Source: Planctomycetota bacterium (GTDB taxonomy: Bacteria > Planctomycetota > UBA1135 > GCA-002686595). From it: a DNA stretch of 64,000 nucleotides. Shown one piece after another: positions 8,688 to 18,258 of the stretch; positions within the stretch are counted from its first letter, which is position 1; every line of letters begins with the position of its first letter. The notes beneath the pieces are model-generated. The model had not been told where the DNA came from, made no database searches, and saw only the letters and a list, made by a program, of their open reading frames with translations. The position numbers and the translations under genes were made by a program. The DNA lies in contig PKCK01000011.1 of NCBI GenBank assembly GCA_002862085.1, positions 62,001 through 126,000 of the forward strand, in the 5' to 3' direction.

Positions 8688-11600
8688 ATGGCCGCACAAA
8701 CAGCGTTCCGCCGCGCTCTCACCACCGTGAATGCCCTGCCCGCGCCGCTCGCTGCTCCCGAGGCGGCAGCCCCGCCCCTGATCCCGGCCACGACTCCGGA
8801 GCCCGTCCTCCTCGCGGAGAGCGCAGACGGCGATGACGGGGCCGCGTTCGCCGCGGCGCCGCGCAGCGCCGGTGGGCGCCGGGTCGGCGCGCGCGGTCTC
8901 GTCGTCGCCTGCCTGTTGCTGCTCGTCCTCGCTCCCGTCGCGCGCGGGGTCCAGGGAGGGACGGCGAGTGATTCGCTCCAGGACCTGGAGGCCCGGGTGC
9001 AGGCGGAGCTCGAGCGGGCCATCAGCGTGCCTTCGCGGGTCCAGCTTCTCCGGGCGAGGGGGGAGCCCGCGCCGTTCGTGGGCAGCGAGGTCGAGGCAGA
9101 CCGCCTCGAGCTCGAGGCCCTCGAGGAGCGTGCCGAGCGTGCGCGCGATGACCTCGACGCGGCGCGCGCGGTGGTGCAGGAGCTCGTCGTCGACGAGCAG
9201 CGGCGCGCCACGCGACTCGCTGCACTGCCCGAGCTGATCGCGCGCGCGGCCTCCCAGGCCGCGCAGGCCGAGGAGGCAGCGACCAGCGCGCCCGTCGATC
9301 AGATCGAGGCGGTCACGCGGGCGGCGCAGGAGGCGCGGGCGACCGCCGATCTGCTCGGCGCTGAGCGTGCGGCCATCGAGGCCGAGCGCGACCTCGTGAA
9401 GCTCCAGATCGACGATGCGCGCCGGAAGGCGGCCGTGGCTCAGGCCGCGGCCGCTTTCTGGTCGGAGCAACTCCAGGAGCGCGAGGGCCGTGAGGGGACC
9501 CAGGAGCTCCGGCTGAGGGGCGAGGAGCTGGCGGCGCTCGTCGAGGCGCATCCGCTTCTCGACGTCCACGTCGGTCGGGAGCTCGAGCTGCTACGACGGC
9601 AGGTGGGCGCGGGCAGTCTCTCGGCGAAGATCGGCGCGGCGAGGGAGGAGGTCGAGCGCCTCAAGGCGCGGCTCGGCGTGGTCCGCGCGCGGCGCGCGCG
9701 TGCTCAGACCCGGGCCAGCGTGGGCGGCCTCGACGCGGGTACGGGCGCGCGCTTCCAGCGCTTCCTCGAGACGCTCGAGAGCGACCAGAGCCTGGCGGCC
9801 GCGGAAGGGCTGCGCGCCGCGCAGATCAGCCGGCTCGAGTACGAGAAGATCGAGCTCGAGCAGGAGCTTGAGCGGCTCGCAGCCGGCGAGGCATCGCTCG
9901 AGACGATCATCGGCGACGTCTCGGGCCCTGCTCGCTCGGAGGCGCTCACAGCGGCCGCGCGCGAGGTGCTGGAGGGGCGGCAGCGGGCTCTCGAGGACAC
10001 GCGTCAGCGGCTGCAGGACCTCTCCGACGAGCTGCTCAATCAGCGGATCCAGGCGGGCCAGCTCCGGACCGAGGTCCAGCGCTTCCGAACCTTCCTCGAG
10101 AGTCTCGTGCTCTTCGTCCGGAGCGCGGCGCCCTTCAGCTTCGCGTCGCTCGGCCGGGCCCCGTCGGACACGCTCGCCCTCGTCTCGATGTTCAGCCCGG
10201 AGTTCTCGGGGGAACGGCTCGAGGCGAGGCTCGATCGCGTCATGGCCGCGCCCGACACCCCCGGCCTCGGCCGCGCGGTGCTGCTCGCCCTCGTCCTGCT
10301 GCTGCTGCTCGCGGCGCGGCCCGTTCTCCGCCGGAGGCTGGACGAGATGGGCGCGAAGGTGCGCTCGTTCCGGACGGATCGCTACGGCTACACCCTGCGT
10401 GCACTCTTCCAGACGGCGCTCCTCGCGCTCCCGGGGCCGTTCGCGCTGCGCGCGCTCTCCCAGTACTTCCCGGAGCCGGCGGGCGCCTTCCTCCCGGACG
10501 CGAGTGAGAGCCTGCTCGAGGCCATCCAGCACGGGCTGGCGGACACCGCGGTCCTCTGGTGGGTACTCGGGCTGCTCCGCGGCGTGACGGCGGAGCACGG
10601 CCTCGGAACCGTGCACTTCCGCTGGCCCCAGGCGAGCATGGCCTTCCTGAGGCGCGAGCTCTCGTGGTTCCTCCCGTCCTTCGTGCTGCTGGAGGGCGTG
10701 TCAGCGGTCCTCGCGCGCCAGCACGACGCGCCCTGGCACGAGTCCGTCGGGCGGATGACCTTCGCGATCTCGATGAGCCTGCTCTCGTTCGTGAGCTATC
10801 GCGTACTGCGCGCGGACTCGGAGCTGTGGGCGGGCGCTGCGCGCGCGGGCGGCGGAGCCCGCGGCCTCCTGGTTCGCACCCGCCGCCTCTGGGCGCTCAT
10901 CGCGACCGCCCTTCCGCTGGTGCTGGTGGCGCTCGCCCTCGCGGGCTACGACTACACCGCCCATCGCTTCGAGCAGCGGCTTGGCTGGTCCTGGCTCTTC
11001 GCGCTCGGGCTGGCGCTGGTCAACGCGATGCTCGTCCGCTGGCTCTTCATCGCCAGGCGAAGGCTCGCGGTCTCCCAGGCTCTCGAGGCGAAGGCGCGTC
11101 GCGAGGAGGAGGAGGCCGCCGAGGAGGCGGGCATCGACACCTCCGCGTCAGGCGTCTTCGACACCGAGAAGGTCGATATTCCCGCGATCGACGCGCAGAC
11201 GCGCCAGCTGTTCAAGAGCAGCATCACGCTCGCGAGCCTCGTGGGTATCTACTTGATCTGGGCTGGCGTGCTCCCGGCGCTGCAGGCCTTCGACCGCGTC
11301 CAGCTCCTCCCGCGGCCGGCCATCGTCGAGGAGATCTCGCCGGGCGCGTTGGCCCTCGACGTCACGTCCGGGCTCGCTCAGGAGTCTTCCAGCACCGCGT
11401 CGAACTCCGTCCCCCTGGCGCCCGGAATCCCGTTCCCGGCAGGCGAGCTCGGTGGCCCGGACGGGGGGATCCCGGCGACCCTCACCCTCGCGGATCTGCT
11501 GCTCGCGAGCGTCTTCGTCGTCCTCACGAGCGTCGCAGCCAGGAATCTTCCGGCGCTGCTCGAATTGACCCTGCTCCAGCGACTCCCGATCGACGGCGGC

Positions 11601-12275
11601 GCGCGCTACGCCATCTCGACGATCGTGAGATACCTGATCCTCATCTTCGGCGTGAGCCTCGTGTCCGGCGCGCTGGGGATCGGCTGGGCCAAGATCCAGT
11701 GGCTCGCCGCGGCGTTGACCTTCGGACTCGCCTTCGGCCTCCAGGAGATCTTCGCGAACTTCGTCTCCGGCCTGATCATCCTCATCGAGCGGCCCGTGCG
11801 CGTCGGCGACGTCGTCTCGGTGAGCGGTATCCACGGCCGCGTCACGCAGCTGCGTATGCGCGCGACGACGATCCTCGACTGGGACCGCAAGGAGATGCTC
11901 GTGCCGAACAAGGAGTTCATCACCAACTCGGTCGTCAACTGGACGCTGAGCGATCCGAAGACGCGCGTCATCATCCCCGTCGGGATCGCCTACGGCAGCG
12001 ACACGCGCAAGGCGCGAGACATCCTGCTGGAGGTCGCGGCGAAGAGCCGCATGGTCGTCGAGGAGCCCGCGCCGATGGCGATCTTCAAGGGGTTCGGTGA
12101 CAGCACGCTCGACCTCGAGCTGCGCGTCTTCACCGACAACCGGGATCTGTGGCCGAATCTGATCGACGAGCTTCACTCGGAGATCGACGCGGCCTTCCGC
12201 GCAGCGGACATCGAGATCGCCTTTCCGCAGCGCGACCTGCACATCCGTTCGGACGACACCCGGACCGACGCGTAG
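8688..12275 (+). CDS. Large mechanosensitive channel, MscS/MscK family
   Basis: This 1195-residue inner-membrane protein has a hydrophobic segment at about 67-85 and a long coiled-coil periplasmic region (about 95-490, rich in Glu/Ala/Arg/Leu). Many transmembrane helices follow (from about 530), then a C-terminal MscS module (about 970-1185). The pore and beta-domain signature is clear: FGLAFGLQEIFANFVSGLI, then IERPVRVGDVVSVSGIHGRVTQLRMRATTI and PNKEFITNSVVNWT. The layout matches MscK/MscM-type channels that release solutes on hypo-osmotic shock. It is divergent from motA and seems unrelated to the flagellum. The first 65 residues are Ala/Pro-rich, so a later start is possible. Confidence 0.88.
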   Translation: MAAQTAFRRALTTVNALPAPLAAPEAAAPPLIPATTPEPVLLAESADGDDGAAFAAAPRSAGGRRVGARGLVVACLLLLVLAPVARGVQGGTASDSLQDLEARVQAELERAISVPSRVQLLRARGEPAPFVGSEVEADRLELEALEERAERARDDLDAARAVVQELVVDEQRRATRLAALPELIARAASQAAQAEEAATSAPVDQIEAVTRAAQEARATADLLGAERAAIEAERDLVKLQIDDARRKAAVAQAAAAFWSEQLQEREGREGTQELRLRGEELAALVEAHPLLDVHVGRELELLRRQVGAGSLSAKIGAAREEVERLKARLGVVRARRARAQTRASVGGLDAGTGARFQRFLETLESDQSLAAAEGLRAAQISRLEYEKIELEQELERLAAGEASLETIIGDVSGPARSEALTAAAREVLEGRQRALEDTRQRLQDLSDELLNQRIQAGQLRTEVQRFRTFLESLVLFVRSAAPFSFASLGRAPSDTLALVSMFSPEFSGERLEARLDRVMAAPDTPGLGRAVLLALVLLLLLAARPVLRRRLDEMGAKVRSFRTDRYGYTLRALFQTALLALPGPFALRALSQYFPEPAGAFLPDASESLLEAIQHGLADTAVLWWVLGLLRGVTAEHGLGTVHFRWPQASMAFLRRELSWFLPSFVLLEGVSAVLARQHDAPWHESVGRMTFAISMSLLSFVSYRVLRADSELWAGAARAGGGARGLLVRTRRLWALIATALPLVLVALALAGYDYTAHRFEQRLGWSWLFALGLALVNAMLVRWLFIARRRLAVSQALEAKARREEEEAAEEAGIDTSASGVFDTEKVDIPAIDAQTRQLFKSSITLASLVGIYLIWAGVLPALQAFDRVQLLPRPAIVEEISPGALALDVTSGLAQESSSTASNSVPLAPGIPFPAGELGGPDGGIPATLTLADLLLASVFVVLTSVAARNLPALLELTLLQRLPIDGGARYAISTIVRYLILIFGVSLVSGALGIGWAKIQWLAAALTFGLAFGLQEIFANFVSGLIILIERPVRVGDVVSVSGIHGRVTQLRMRATTILDWDRKEMLVPNKEFITNSVVNWTLSDPKTRVIIPVGIAYGSDTRKARDILLEVAAKSRMVVEEPAPMAIFKGFGDSTLDLELRVFTDNRDLWPNLIDELHSEIDAAFRAADIEIAFPQRDLHIRSDDTRTDA

Positions 12276-12359
12276 ACCCTCTGGAGCGACGAAGTCAGCC
12301 CGCGATGCGAAGGTCTCTCACCTCCGCCCCGCGGGCCCGACCGTGTTCTCCGGCTCCGA

Positions 12360-13100
12360 TCAGCGCCGCTGCATGCGCGTCTCGACGGCCTTCATGTACA
12401 GCTCTCCCTCGTCCGGGAGGATCTGGTAGATGGCGCTCATGATCTCGCGCTGACGATCCACGTCGAGGTGGACGAGGATCCGCGCGGCCTTGTCGGGCGC
12501 GTAGGTCTTGGTGAGCATCGAGGCGGCGTCCTTGGCCTTCGTCTCCTCGAAGAACTTCGCGAGGCCGCGATCGATCTCGGCCTGTTCCTCGTCGAGCGCC
12601 TGCGCGGCCCGGTCGAGCTCCTCGGCGTTGGCGTCGTTCTCGTCCCGCTGTTCGAGGAGCGCGGTCCGCAGCTTCTCGAACTGGGCGAACTGGTCGAGGT
12701 AGTGCTGGCGGTCCGCCTCGACCTCGCGCTCGCGCTGCTCCAGCGCCCGGTGGCGCCGAGCGAGCTCGTCGATCTTGACCTGGAGCTGACGCTCGAGTTC
12801 GCGCAGCTCTTCCGCGGAGAAGGGGTCTTGGAGCGCGAACGCGCCGAGGGGCGTGGTGGCGCTCTCGAAGACCTGGCGAGGGCTGCGGAGGTCGCTCTCG
12901 CGCTCTTGCTCGGGAGTCTCGCCGTCCGGGTGACCGCCGCTCTCGGTCTCGGCCGTGACCGCCGCGGGGAACAGTCCGCCGACCGCCTTCATCTCGTTCG
13001 CCGGCGTGCCGGTGAGCGCGGAGATGGTGACGAAGGATCCGATCAGGAGCGCGGTGGCGCCGATGCCATAGGCCGCGTACTTGGAGATGTTGGCGATCAT
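12360..13100 (-). CDS. MotE/FlbB-like flagellar protein with MgtE-N-type domain
   Basis: This 246-residue protein has a membrane helix at about 10-30 (AYGIGATALLIGSFVTI), a long coiled coil (about 95-175), and a C-terminal domain resembling the MgtE N-terminal domain. The last reads ASMLTKTYAPDKAARILVHLDVDRQREIMSAIYQ. This is the architecture of MotE/FlbB proteins, which sit around the stator and chaperone or scaffold motor parts. The gene is the last of the flgB-fliJ operon, and its ATG overlaps the fliJ stop by four bases. Sequence shows the architecture; the stator role is inferred from the family. Confidence 0.7.
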   Translation of the reverse strand: MIANISKYAAYGIGATALLIGSFVTISALTGTPANEMKAVGGLFPAAVTAETESGGHPDGETPEQERESDLRSPRQVFESATTPLGAFALQDPFSAEELRELERQLQVKIDELARRHRALEQREREVEADRQHYLDQFAQFEKLRTALLEQRDENDANAEELDRAAQALDEEQAEIDRGLAKFFEETKAKDAASMLTKTYAPDKAARILVHLDVDRQREIMSAIYQILPDEGELYMKAVETRMQRR

Positions 13101-13621
13101 CTTGTGTGTGCCTGTCGGCGAGTCTCAGAGGTGTTCGTGCCGGCCCGATCGGGGCCTGCGTGGTTCTGGTCGCCGCCGGAGGGCCTGCTGGCGCGGCGGG
13201 CGATGAATTCGTCCTGGATCCTGGCGTCGGCCCGGCGGCGCCGTGCGGCGCGCTCACGTTTCCAGCGGTCTTCGAGCAGGGAGAGCGCCTTCACGTTCCG
13301 CGTGGCCTCGTCCATCTCGCGGCGACGTTCTTCGGCGATCTCCCGGGCTCGAGAGAGCTCTCGCTGGCGCGCTGCGCTCGCGGCCTCGAGGGAGTCCATC
13401 GTCTGGTGGGCGCCGAAGATCCATCCGATGCGCCCGTTCTCGTGGCGTCCCTTCACCGACGCGGCGAGCGTCGCGCAGCCCGCGTCGAGGCGCGCACGCG
13501 CCGTTTCCACGGCGGCAGAGGCCTCGAGGGACGCGCGCTGCGCCATGGCCCAGCGCTGCTTCGCAGCCTCGGCCTGACCCTCGCGCAGCTTCAAGAGGCG
13601 CGCCAGCCCGAACCCGCTCAT
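13097..13621 (-). CDS. fliJ: Flagellar export chaperone FliJ
   Basis: This 174-residue, almost wholly helical, Arg/Ala/Glu-rich protein fits FliJ (about 145-150 residues). FliJ is the coiled-coil stalk that links the FliI ATPase ring to the FlhA gate. The N-terminus (FGLARLLKLREGQAEAAKQRWA) matches the FliJ start pattern. The last 40 residues are polar and probably disordered. It lies directly after fliI with a four-base ATGA overlap and overlaps the MotE-like gene in the same way. Assignment rests on helical pattern plus position, because FliJ is weakly conserved. Confidence 0.8.
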   Translation of the reverse strand: MSGFGLARLLKLREGQAEAAKQRWAMAQRASLEASAAVETARARLDAGCATLAASVKGRHENGRIGWIFGAHQTMDSLEAASAARQRELSRAREIAEERRREMDEATRNVKALSLLEDRWKRERAARRRRADARIQDEFIARRASRPSGGDQNHAGPDRAGTNTSETRRQAHTR

Positions 13622-14955
13622 CGCGCGCCCTCGCTGATCTCCGCGGCGCCGGACACGAGACGGAGGAGCTCGATCGTGTCGGTCATCGCGGTGGCGTCGT
13701 CCATGTCCTGACGCAGGAACGCCTCGATCGCCGGCATGCGCTCGAGTGCAGCGTCGAGTGAGGGGTTGGAGCCAGGCGCATAGGCGCCGACGTCCACGAG
13801 GTCCTTGCCCGCCGTGTAGGCGGCGAGGAGCTCCCGGATCCGGCGCGCCGACGCGCCGTGCTGGGCGTCAACGAGCTTCGGCATCAGTCGGGAGAGACTC
13901 GCGAGGACGTCGACGGCAGGGAAGTGGCCGGCCTGCGCGAGCTCGCGGCTGAGTACGAGGTGGCCGTCCAGGAGCCCGAGGAGGGCGTCTGCCACGGGGT
14001 CGTCCTCGCCCTCGCCGTCCACGAGCACGGTCAGCAGACCGGTGATGCTTCCTTCACCGACGCGCCCCATGCGCTCCAGGAGCTTGGGCGTCATCGCGAA
14101 GAAACTGGGGGGGAAGCCGCGCGTGGTGGGGGGCTCGCCGGCAGCGAGGCCGATCTCGCGAGCCGCGTGGGCGAAGCGGGTGATCGAATCGATGACCAGC
14201 AGCACGTTCTTGCCCTGATCGCGGAAGTGCTCGGCGATGGTCGTGGCGACGTAGGGAGCCGAGATGCGCTCGAGAGGTGAGCGGTCCGACGTGGCGGCGA
14301 CGAGGACCGTGCGATCGCTGGCGCCCGCGCCGATGGACTCCTCGAGGAAGTCACGGACCTCGCGGCCACGCTCGCCGACGAGACACGCGACGATGACGTC
14401 TGCGTCGGTGCCGGAGGTGATCTGTCCGAGCAGCGTCGACTTACCGACGCCAGCGCCGGCGAAGATGCCGACGCGCTGGCCGCGGCCGACGGTGTTCAGG
14501 CCGTCGATCGAGCGCACACCGGTCGTGATCGGCTCGTCGACAGCGCGGCGGTCGAGCGGACGCGGCGCCGCCAAGCGCACGTCGCGGTGCTTCCCGCCGG
14601 GAATCGGCGGGCGATCGTCGAGTGGGTTCCCGAAACCGTCGAGGACACGGCCGAGGAGGTCGTCGGCGACCTGGATGCCGAAGCCGCGGCCCAGCGCCTG
14701 GACCGGCTGGCCCGGGCTGAGACCGACGAGGTCGCCGTGGGGCATCAGGAGCGTGCGGTCACCCCTGAAGCCGATGACCTCGGCCTCGAGAGCCTCACCG
14801 CGGCCGAGCTCGACGCGGCACAGCTCTCCCATCGCCGCGGGAACGCCGACGGCCTCCACGAGCACGCCCGAGACGACGTCGATGCGCCCGCGGTAGAAGG
14901 GAGCCGCCGCACGCTGGATGACGTCGCGGCAGCGGCGTTCGTCGAGGAGTTCCAT
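13618..14955 (-). CDS. fliI: Flagellum-specific export ATPase FliI
   Basis: This 445-residue F1-type ATPase drives flagellar protein export. The N-terminal beta-barrel ends before DDLLGRVLDGFGNPLDD. Walker A (GAGVGKST) is at about residues 167-174 and Walker B is NVLLVIDSITRFAHAAREIGLAAGEPPTTRGFPPS. The FliI-type TPKLLERMGR and C-terminal AYTAGKDLVDVGAY segments are present. Length equals the family norm. The ATG shares bases with the fliH stop. Neighbours fliH and fliJ complete the ATPase complex. Confidence 0.97.
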   Translation of the reverse strand: MELLDERRCRDVIQRAAAPFYRGRIDVVSGVLVEAVGVPAAMGELCRVELGRGEALEAEVIGFRGDRTLLMPHGDLVGLSPGQPVQALGRGFGIQVADDLLGRVLDGFGNPLDDRPPIPGGKHRDVRLAAPRPLDRRAVDEPITTGVRSIDGLNTVGRGQRVGIFAGAGVGKSTLLGQITSGTDADVIVACLVGERGREVRDFLEESIGAGASDRTVLVAATSDRSPLERISAPYVATTIAEHFRDQGKNVLLVIDSITRFAHAAREIGLAAGEPPTTRGFPPSFFAMTPKLLERMGRVGEGSITGLLTVLVDGEGEDDPVADALLGLLDGHLVLSRELAQAGHFPAVDVLASLSRLMPKLVDAQHGASARRIRELLAAYTAGKDLVDVGAYAPGSNPSLDAALERMPAIEAFLRQDMDDATAMTDTIELLRLVSGAAEISEGAR

Positions 14956-15545
14956 CAGACGAGATCCTCCAGGAGCTGCTCACGGATCTCCTCGAGCGCA
15001 GCGGCGGGTTCACGGACGAGCACGCCTCGCGGCGTCTCGACCTGCACCGTCCCGCGTTCGACGTCAGCGTCGGGCTCCAGGGTGGTCTGCTCACGGAAGA
15101 CCACGCCGTCGAGCATCGCGGCGTCTTCGGGGTTGACGTGCACGACGCAGCAGCCGCGCTTGATGCCGGACGCAGCGAGCGTCGAGCGGACGATCTGCTC
15201 GAGGTCGTAGTTCGAGGCTGCGATCTCGACCTTCAGGATCTGGCTGGCGATCTCGACGGCGAGGGACACGGCGTCGCTGCTGAGGGCGACAGCAGCCCGC
15301 TGGCGAGCCTCGTCGAGCGCTTCGGCTGCGGCTTCGAGGGCGCGCGCGGCGGTGCGCGTCGCCTCCTCGTACGCGGCGCGACGCTCCGCGGCCAGGGCGG
15401 TCCGGATGCGCTCCTGGTCGAGGCTCTGGCTGAGCGCGTCGAAGCCGGTGTCCACGAGGCGCGCGCCTCGCGGCGCACGAGCGGTCCGGATGCGCGTCGC
15501 CCCGGTGTCGCGGCGGGGGATGGTGGCGATCTCTAGCGTCGTCAT
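14955..15545 (-). CDS. fliH: Flagellar assembly protein FliH
   Basis: This 196-residue protein is the regulator and peripheral stalk of FliI. The N-terminus is short and basic. A helical region (about 45-95, many Ala/Glu/Arg) is followed by the FliH/V-type stator C-terminal domain: VSLAVEIASQILKVEI, then LEQIVRSTLAASG and VHVNPEDAAML...GTVQVETPRGVL. I used the ATG at 15545, which overlaps the fliG stop by four bases; the open frame upstream overlaps fliG and is a shadow. Confidence 0.93.
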   Translation of the reverse strand: MTTLEIATIPRRDTGATRIRTARAPRGARLVDTGFDALSQSLDQERIRTALAAERRAAYEEATRTAARALEAAAEALDEARQRAAVALSSDAVSLAVEIASQILKVEIAASNYDLEQIVRSTLAASGIKRGCCVVHVNPEDAAMLDGVVFREQTTLEPDADVERGTVQVETPRGVLVREPAAALEEIREQLLEDLV

Positions 15546-16582
15546 TCCACCAGCTCCTCGCTCGCCCGAGTGGGGCTGAACTCGCCGCTCTCCATCAGCG
15601 CGCGGACCGCGGCCATGATCTCGACGCGAGCCTGCAGCACGTCGCTGAAGGGCATCGGGCCGAGCAGGTCCTTCTCGTCGATGACCATGTCGCGGACGCG
15701 CGAGGAGAGGTTGTTCATGATGTTCTCGAAGACGCCGTCGGGGCACGCCTTGAGGGCGATCGAGAGGGTCTTCGTGTCGATCGAGGCGAGGATCTTCTGC
15801 ATCGCGCGCTTCTCGATCGTGGCGAGGTCGTCCCACGTGAACATCAGCTCGCGGACCTGACTGGCCATCTCGGCCTCCTCGTCTTCGAGTCGCGTCAGGA
15901 CAGCGTTCTCGATCTCGGCCTCGGAGAAGTTCAGCATGTCCGCGACGGTGCGCAGGCTGTCCTCCTGGGCCCGCGGCGCGGGCACGAGGCTCGCTGCGCG
16001 GATACGGTCCTGGAGGTCGTCGGCGATGGTGAGCATCGTTTCGATGCCGGGCGGCGTGACGCTGGTCATGCGCTTGACGATCTCGAGCGTGGTCTCCTCG
16101 TCGAAGGCGATGAGGACGTCCGCCGAGATGGACGGCGCGACGTGACTGAGGACCAGCGCAACGACGGCGGGCGACTCCTCCTTGAGCACGCGCGCGGCGA
16201 GAGAGCCGGGGATCTGCTCGATGAAGGCGAAGGGCTGCTCGCGGCGCCGGCGAGCGTTGATCTCGGAGATGACGCGCTCCGCCTCGTCGGCGCCGTAGCT
16301 CGAATCGAGGAGCGCGAAGAGCTCGAAGTCGTCCTGGGGGCGCACTCCGGTCCGCTGGTGGAAGGTGCGGGCCAGGTCGCGGTAGAGCTCGTCGATCGCG
16401 TCGACGGAGCACAGACCAGGATCGAGATGCGTCATCGCCTCGGCGATCTTGGAGATCACCTTCGGGTCCAGCGCGCGCATGACCTCGGCGCTGCTGTCCT
16501 TCTCGAGGGACAGGAGGAACGCGGCGGCCCGCTGGGCGCCGCTCGCGAGGGCGGCGCTCGTCTTCTCGGCGTCGTCAACCAT
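15542..16582 (-). CDS. fliG: Flagellar motor switch protein FliG
   Basis: This 346-residue protein (family about 335) is the C-ring component that touches MotA and FliF. It has the N-terminal FliF-binding domain (AAFLLSLEKDSSAEVMRALDP), a middle domain with KEESPAVVALVLSHV, and the C-terminal torque domain with FTWDDLATIEKRAMQKILASIDTKTL. That last stretch keeps the paired acidic residues expected to interact with MotA. The stop overlaps fliH and the start touches the fliF stop. Confidence 0.97.
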   Translation of the reverse strand: MVDDAEKTSAALASGAQRAAAFLLSLEKDSSAEVMRALDPKVISKIAEAMTHLDPGLCSVDAIDELYRDLARTFHQRTGVRPQDDFELFALLDSSYGADEAERVISEINARRRREQPFAFIEQIPGSLAARVLKEESPAVVALVLSHVAPSISADVLIAFDEETTLEIVKRMTSVTPPGIETMLTIADDLQDRIRAASLVPAPRAQEDSLRTVADMLNFSEAEIENAVLTRLEDEEAEMASQVRELMFTWDDLATIEKRAMQKILASIDTKTLSIALKACPDGVFENIMNNLSSRVRDMVIDEKDLLGPMPFSDVLQARVEIMAAVRALMESGEFSPTRASEELVE

Positions 16583-18195
16583 CAGCGACTCCCCGCCTCT
16601 GCGAGAACGTCCTCGGAGAGGGCCCAGCGGGACAGCAGTGCGCTGACCTTCTCGGGCTCCTCACGGATGAGATCCTCGATGCGCGCCCTCGCGAGCGCGT
16701 CGAGGTCGACCTCTTCCTCGAACATGTCGACGCCGAGGCCGCCGGCTGCAGCGCCGCGCGCGCCCATGGGGGAGTTCGCGCCGGCGGTGTCGATCGGGCT
16801 CGCGCCGCCGGTCGCGCCGGCAGCGCCGCTGCTCCTGGCCGACTTCAGGCTCCTCAGCAGGACCGCGAGGAAGGCGAGACCGGCGATGAGCTCGAGGCCG
16901 AACTCCATCGCCATGTTCAGCGCCGGGTTGGACGGCGCCGGAGCCTTCTCGGGGGCGGGGAGTATGGGGGCGCCCTCGGCGTCGCGCTCGAGACCGGCGA
17001 TCTCGTTCACGATGGAGAAGAGCTGATCGCCGCGCGTCTCCTTGAAGCCGAGGAAGCCCTTGAGGATGTCCTCGGCGTTCTTCTGCCGGTCCGCGATCGA
17101 CGCGTCGACGACGAGCGAGACCGACAGACGCTGGAGCTGGTGCGGCTGCTTGACGGTGTGGGTCGTGGTGGTGCCGAAGGAGTTGAGCTGCTGCTCCTCG
17201 GAGCTGGTGGACTCGCCGGGGCTGAGCCTCTGGGCGGTCGTGGGTCCGCCTTCGCTCGTGTTGGCGGCGACGCCGGCCGGGCCGCCGATGCTCTGCGGCC
17301 ACTCGGGGTCGCTCGTCGTACGGGTGCGCGAGGAGAGAGGCTTCTTCGCCGGGTTCAGCGTCTCGACGACCGACTCCTCCTGGATCTGGAGCCACTCGCT
17401 GGTGACGCCGACGACGGCGACGCCGGGGCCGAAGACCCGGTCGAGCTGGCGCTGCGCCATCTCGGTGCGCTCACGGTTGAACTGCTCCTCCTTGGCGGCG
17501 AGCGAATCGGCGCCGGACTCGTCGACGCCGTCGAAGAGCACGTTGGAGTGCTGGTCGACGATCGTCATTCGCTCGTCGGTGACGCCGGTGCCGCCTCGGA
17601 CCAATCCGACGAGGGCACGGGTTTCGGTCGCGGTCGGCGTGGCGACCCCACGAAGCGTCACGATGACGCTGGCGCGGCGTGCGTCCCTGCGGAGGCTCGC
17701 GAGCGTGCTCGTCGGGGCACCCGAGACGGTGACCTTCGCGTTCGAGACGAAGTTGAGCTTCTCGAGCGACATCTCGACTTCTTCCCACATGCGCTTCTGA
17801 GTGCGCTGGTGGCGCTCGGACTGGCCGAGGAAGACGGCGCTCGATCCTTGGAGGCCGCTGGAGATGCCCCGGGCGTCATCGAGGAACTCGCCGGAGATGT
17901 GCATCGCGGCGATGGCCTCGTGGCGCCGGCCGGACTCGACCTGGATCACGTACGGTGGACCGCCGACGCTCGTCTCGTAGCGGACGCCCGCCTCGGCGAG
18001 CGCCTTGACGGCTCCGTTGAAGGAGTGGCTGTCCAGGTCCGAGGCCAGCACCACGAAGTGGGGGTTCTGGGCGCGCCAGACCATCACTGAGGTGACCAGG
18101 GCCAGCAGCAGACCGCACGAGCCGAGGGCGACCTTGACGGGGCCGCTTGCTGAGGTGGTCTGGGACCAGAGGTTCTTGAGGACTTCGTTCATCAC
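16582..18195 (-). CDS. fliF: Flagellar MS-ring protein FliF
   Basis: This 537-residue protein forms the MS ring in the inner membrane. Two membrane helices flank a large periplasmic part, one at about 22-42 (VKVALGSCGLLLALVTSVMVW) and one at about 438-460. Between them are the YscJ/FliF ring-building motifs (VYETSVGGPPYVIQV-like, then ERHQRTQKRMWEEVEMSLEKLNFVSNAKVTV), including a Ser/Thr/Gly-rich insert. The C-terminal cytoplasmic end (EEPEKVSALLSRWALSEDV) is the FliG-binding tail. It lies between fliE and fliG as usual. Confidence 0.96.
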   Translation of the reverse strand: MMNEVLKNLWSQTTSASGPVKVALGSCGLLLALVTSVMVWRAQNPHFVVLASDLDSHSFNGAVKALAEAGVRYETSVGGPPYVIQVESGRRHEAIAAMHISGEFLDDARGISSGLQGSSAVFLGQSERHQRTQKRMWEEVEMSLEKLNFVSNAKVTVSGAPTSTLASLRRDARRASVIVTLRGVATPTATETRALVGLVRGGTGVTDERMTIVDQHSNVLFDGVDESGADSLAAKEEQFNRERTEMAQRQLDRVFGPGVAVVGVTSEWLQIQEESVVETLNPAKKPLSSRTRTTSDPEWPQSIGGPAGVAANTSEGGPTTAQRLSPGESTSSEEQQLNSFGTTTTHTVKQPHQLQRLSVSLVVDASIADRQKNAEDILKGFLGFKETRGDQLFSIVNEIAGLERDAEGAPILPAPEKAPAPSNPALNMAMEFGLELIAGLAFLAVLLRSLKSARSSGAAGATGGASPIDTAGANSPMGARGAAAGGLGVDMFEEEVDLDALARARIEDLIREEPEKVSALLSRWALSEDVLAEAGSR

Positions 18196-18258
18196 TCGTT
18201 GGCGTGGGGTGCCTGGTGGCGCGTGACGCGCCGGGGTCTGAGCGCGCTACAGCGCCGG

